Below the pieces are notes generated by a model. That model was not told where the DNA came from. It saw only the letters and a program-made list of their open reading frames with translations, and ran no database searches. This document shows, piece after piece, positions 13,096-14,701 of a DNA stretch of 14,701 bases; the stretch's first letter is position 1; every line of letters starts with the position of its first letter. The translations under genes were made by a program, and so were the position numbers. Where the stretch lies: positions 1-14,701 of the forward strand of contig JAYTGN010000144.1 of NCBI GenBank assembly GCA_043733485.1. The letters run 5' to 3'. This DNA is from Urbifossiella sp043733485 (GTDB lineage: Bacteria > Planctomycetota > Planctomycetia > Gemmatales > Gemmataceae).

Positions 13096-13421
13096 ACATG
13101 GAATGCGACGCAGATATCATGAGCAACGTCTGCACGGATCTCGTATCGCTCCGTCGGATGGAGCCTGCCATCTCGCATTTGCTCCGCGATCACCCTGCAG
13201 GTGTATGGGTTCCCGTGGCCGATCTCTACGCGCAAACCGAAGTGCGTTCCCCTACATTTTCGGGTGAACTCCAGGCGGCATGGCTTCCGGCTCCTAGCGA
13301 TCTCAATTATGCAGTGATCCTCTTCTTCGACGATGAATCGAAGTGGTCCATGACGGCCGAGTACGACGCAAAGAGGTTGCTCGGTCGGCAGATTCTCGAG
13401 CCAATTTCGGCAGCGGGTTAG
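13092..13421 (+). CDS. Small unknown protein, second of a coupled pair
   Basis: I do not recognise this 109-residue protein. It is mixed in character, with hydrophobic stretches (GVWVPVADLY, LNYAVILFFDDESKW) that look like strands of a compact alpha/beta domain rather than membrane helices. Cys5 and Cys14 are near the start. Its ATG overlaps the stop of the preceding gene by four bases, which implies coupled translation; an ATG two codons on (13098) is an alternative. The stop TAG lies one base from the stop of the convergent metallopeptidase gene. Codon use is looser and GC somewhat lower (50-62% in successive 60-base lines) than in neighbours, hinting at later acquisition. Confidence 0.7.
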   Translation: MNMECDADIMSNVCTDLVSLRRMEPAISHLLRDHPAGVWVPVADLYAQTEVRSPTFSGELQAAWLPAPSDLNYAVILFFDDESKWSMTAEYDAKRLLGRQILEPISAAG

Positions 13422-13422
13422 G

Positions 13423-14244
13423 TCACAACTCCGAAGACGACCGCACGGCGAAGAAGTGGTCGAGCCGCTCGTACCAACCGTCGGGCTTCTCGAAGCCTTC
13501 CTTAAACCACTTCATGCGTTGGGCCGATTTGCCGTGCGTGAACTTCTCGGGCGTCACGGTGCCGCGGGATCGCTTTTGTAGCGTGTCGTCGCCGATTTGG
13601 AATGCCGCATTCAGCGCGGAATCGATGTCGCCCTGTTCCAGGAACTTGTGCTTGCGGTTCGCCAGCCCCAAGCAGACTCCGGCGAGGTAGTCGGCCTGCA
13701 GTTCGAGTCGCACCGAGCCATCGTTATCGTGCGGCTTCACGCGGGCGGAGTAGCCGATGAGGTTCTGCACGTGGTGCCCGACTTCGTGCGCAATGACGTA
13801 GGCGCGCGCGAACTCGCCGGGTGCCTTCAGCTTGCGTTCCATTTCCGCGAAGAAGCCGAGATCGATGTAAACCTGGTCGTCGCCGGGGCAGTAGAACGGT
13901 CCGACGGCCGAATCCGCGAGCCCGCACGCCGACTGAACTTGACCCGTAAAGATCTCGAGCTTCGGTTGCTTATAGCGTTTGCGGTGCTTCTCGAACTCCG
14001 AGCCCCACACTTCCTCGGTGTACTTGAGTACGACCTTTACGAACTTGACCTGTTCCTGCTGCTCGGGGCCAGCGGGTGGTGCTTCTTGCACGCCCTGCCC
14101 GCCGCCACCGCCGAAGTTGACGCCGGTGAGGAGGTAGACGATCACGCCGAGGATGCTGATCCCGCCGCCGCCGAGGGCGAGTTTGCCGCCCATGCCGCGG
14201 CGATCTTCCACGTTCGAACTCTCGGCGTCGCCATCCCATTTCAT
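13423..14244 (-). CDS. Neutral zinc metallopeptidase, YpfJ family
   Basis: A 273-residue membrane-anchored putative peptidase. A single hydrophobic segment (about 23-44, ISILGVIVYLLTGVNFGG) follows a Gly-rich N-terminus, then a short Pro/Gln linker and the peptidase domain. The zinc site is HEVGHH (His153, Glu154, His157), and LELQADYLAG (Glu181, Asp185) is the conserved downstream motif of this family. CGLADSAVGPFYCPGDDQVY (107-126) also matches the family pattern. Substrate and role are unknown for most members. The ATG at 14244 is chosen because GGGAGA (minus strand of 14251-14256) lies 6 bases upstream; the frame is open to 14622, but that part lies over the DUF2237 gene. It lies 35 bases downstream of that gene, on the same strand, so an operon is likely. 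Confidence 0.92.
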   Translation of the reverse strand: MKWDGDAESSNVEDRRGMGGKLALGGGGISILGVIVYLLTGVNFGGGGGQGVQEAPPAGPEQQEQVKFVKVVLKYTEEVWGSEFEKHRKRYKQPKLEIFTGQVQSACGLADSAVGPFYCPGDDQVYIDLGFFAEMERKLKAPGEFARAYVIAHEVGHHVQNLIGYSARVKPHDNDGSVRLELQADYLAGVCLGLANRKHKFLEQGDIDSALNAAFQIGDDTLQKRSRGTVTPEKFTHGKSAQRMKWFKEGFEKPDGWYERLDHFFAVRSSSEL

Positions 14245-14250
14245 GCGCGT

Positions 14251-14256
14251 TCTCCC
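14251..14256 (-). promoter_or_regulatory. Ribosome binding site deciding the metallopeptidase start
   Basis: GGGAGA on the minus strand lies 6 bases before the ATG at 14244. It supports this start and argues against longer versions that overlap the DUF2237 gene. Confidence 0.7.
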
Positions 14257-14279
14257 AAAGAAGCCGCCAGACCAGAGGT

Positions 14280-14663
14280 TCACACTTCCGGGTTCGCACT
14301 GCGAACGGCGTACCGTTTCAAATCCTCGAGGTCGACGAATTCGAGCGCGTGCATGTGAGTCGCTTCCAAGTCCACGGGGCAGGCCATTCCCGCCTCGAAC
14401 GATTCCTTCCAGCGCGTGATGCAGACGCACCATTGATCGCCGGCCTTGAGTCCCGGGAATCCGAATTGGGGAAACGGCGTGCTCAGGTCGTTGCCGATCG
14501 AGCGCTGGTGGGCCAAGAACGAAGCGGTGACGCGGCAACAAATCGTGTGCAGACCTTCGTCGTCCGCACCCGTGTTGCAGCACCCGTCGCGATAGAAGCC
14601 GGTCAGCGGTTCGGTGGAACACGTCTTTAACGGCCCACCGAGTACGTTCTTTGCATTGCCCAT
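14280..14663 (-). CDS. DUF2237 family protein
   Basis: A 127-residue soluble protein of unknown function. It matches the DUF2237 pattern through most of its length: NVLGGPLKTCSTEPLTGFYR near the start, then DGCCNTGADDEGLHTICC, GNDLSTPFPQFGFPGLKAGD, QWCVCITRW, and LEATHMHALEF near the end. Seven Cys residues, several conserved across the family (for example in DGCC), suggest metal binding or structural roles, but none is proven. Length is normal for the family. The ATG at 14663 lacks a clear ribosome binding site. It is probably co-transcribed with the metallopeptidase downstream. The promoter would lie in the last 38 bases of the window or beyond. Confidence 0.9.
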   Translation of the reverse strand: MGNAKNVLGGPLKTCSTEPLTGFYRDGCCNTGADDEGLHTICCRVTASFLAHQRSIGNDLSTPFPQFGFPGLKAGDQWCVCITRWKESFEAGMACPVDLEATHMHALEFVDLEDLKRYAVRSANPEV

Positions 14664-14674
14664 GATTGCAATCC

Positions 14675-14701
14675 GAAACCCGGTTTCTGGCTTCGAAACC
14701 G
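14675..14701. repeat. Short inverted repeats at the window end
   Basis: GAAACC (14675-14680), CGGTTTC (14681-14687) and GAAACCG (14695-14701) give overlapping small palindromes upstream of the DUF2237 gene. The last arm ends at the window edge, so the structure may be cut off. It may be an operator or the end of a repeat element. Confidence 0.45.

Noticed and set aside
14245..14622. N-terminal extension of the metallopeptidase
   Set aside because: The extension overlaps the DUF2237 gene, is Arg-rich without domain character, and a good ribosome binding site precedes the ATG at 14244.

Overview
The window looks like chromosomal DNA of a planctomycete of the Gemmata group. Three things suggest this: the high GC content (about 60% or more in most genes), dispersed palindromic repeats of a type I recognise from such genomes (cores CACAGGCA-TTCT-TGCCTGTG and GAACCGGCT-TCC-AGCCGGTTC), and a gene mix typical of the group: a giant Ser/Thr kinase, an FHA protein, a bacterial MfnB-type C1-cofactor enzyme and a Gfo/Idh/MocA oxidoreductase. 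This is recognition from memory, not a database match. No transposase, integrase, tRNA, rRNA or CRISPR array was seen.

Layout. (1) 1-4175, plus strand: a perfect hairpin, valS (valyl-tRNA synthetase with several unusual insertions), a 274-base gap, rplU (ribosomal protein L21) and a small FHA-domain gene where rpmA would be expected. (2) 4177-7779, minus strand: one 1200-residue protein joining an N-terminal Ser/Thr kinase to an FtsZ/tubulin-like GTPase domain and a long C-terminal region. It converges on the FHA gene with one base between the stop codons. (3) 7967-13421, plus strand: ASCH-domain protein, mfnB, a nested repeat element, sdhB, a VKOR-thioredoxin fusion, a CopD-like membrane protein, a Gfo/Idh/MocA oxidoreductase and two small, translationally coupled unknown genes. 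(4) 13423-14663, minus strand: a YpfJ-type zinc metallopeptidase preceded by a DUF2237 gene, again converging on its neighbour with a one-base gap.

How the genes may work together. The kinase-tubulin protein and the FHA protein form a plausible phospho-signalling pair: the kinase has a Thr/Pro-rich linker that could be phosphorylated, and FHA domains read phosphothreonine. This is the most interesting part of the window. The sdhB and VKOR genes are 10 bases apart and probably co-transcribed, although sdhA and sdhC are absent. The remaining genes are housekeeping or accessory functions without an obvious common pathway.

Many long antisense open frames are by-products of the high GC content and are left out. 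Start sites were moved from the longest frame for rplU, the FHA gene, the kinase, mfnB, the CopD-like gene and the metallopeptidase, on the basis of ribosome binding sites, family starts or overlap with neighbours.
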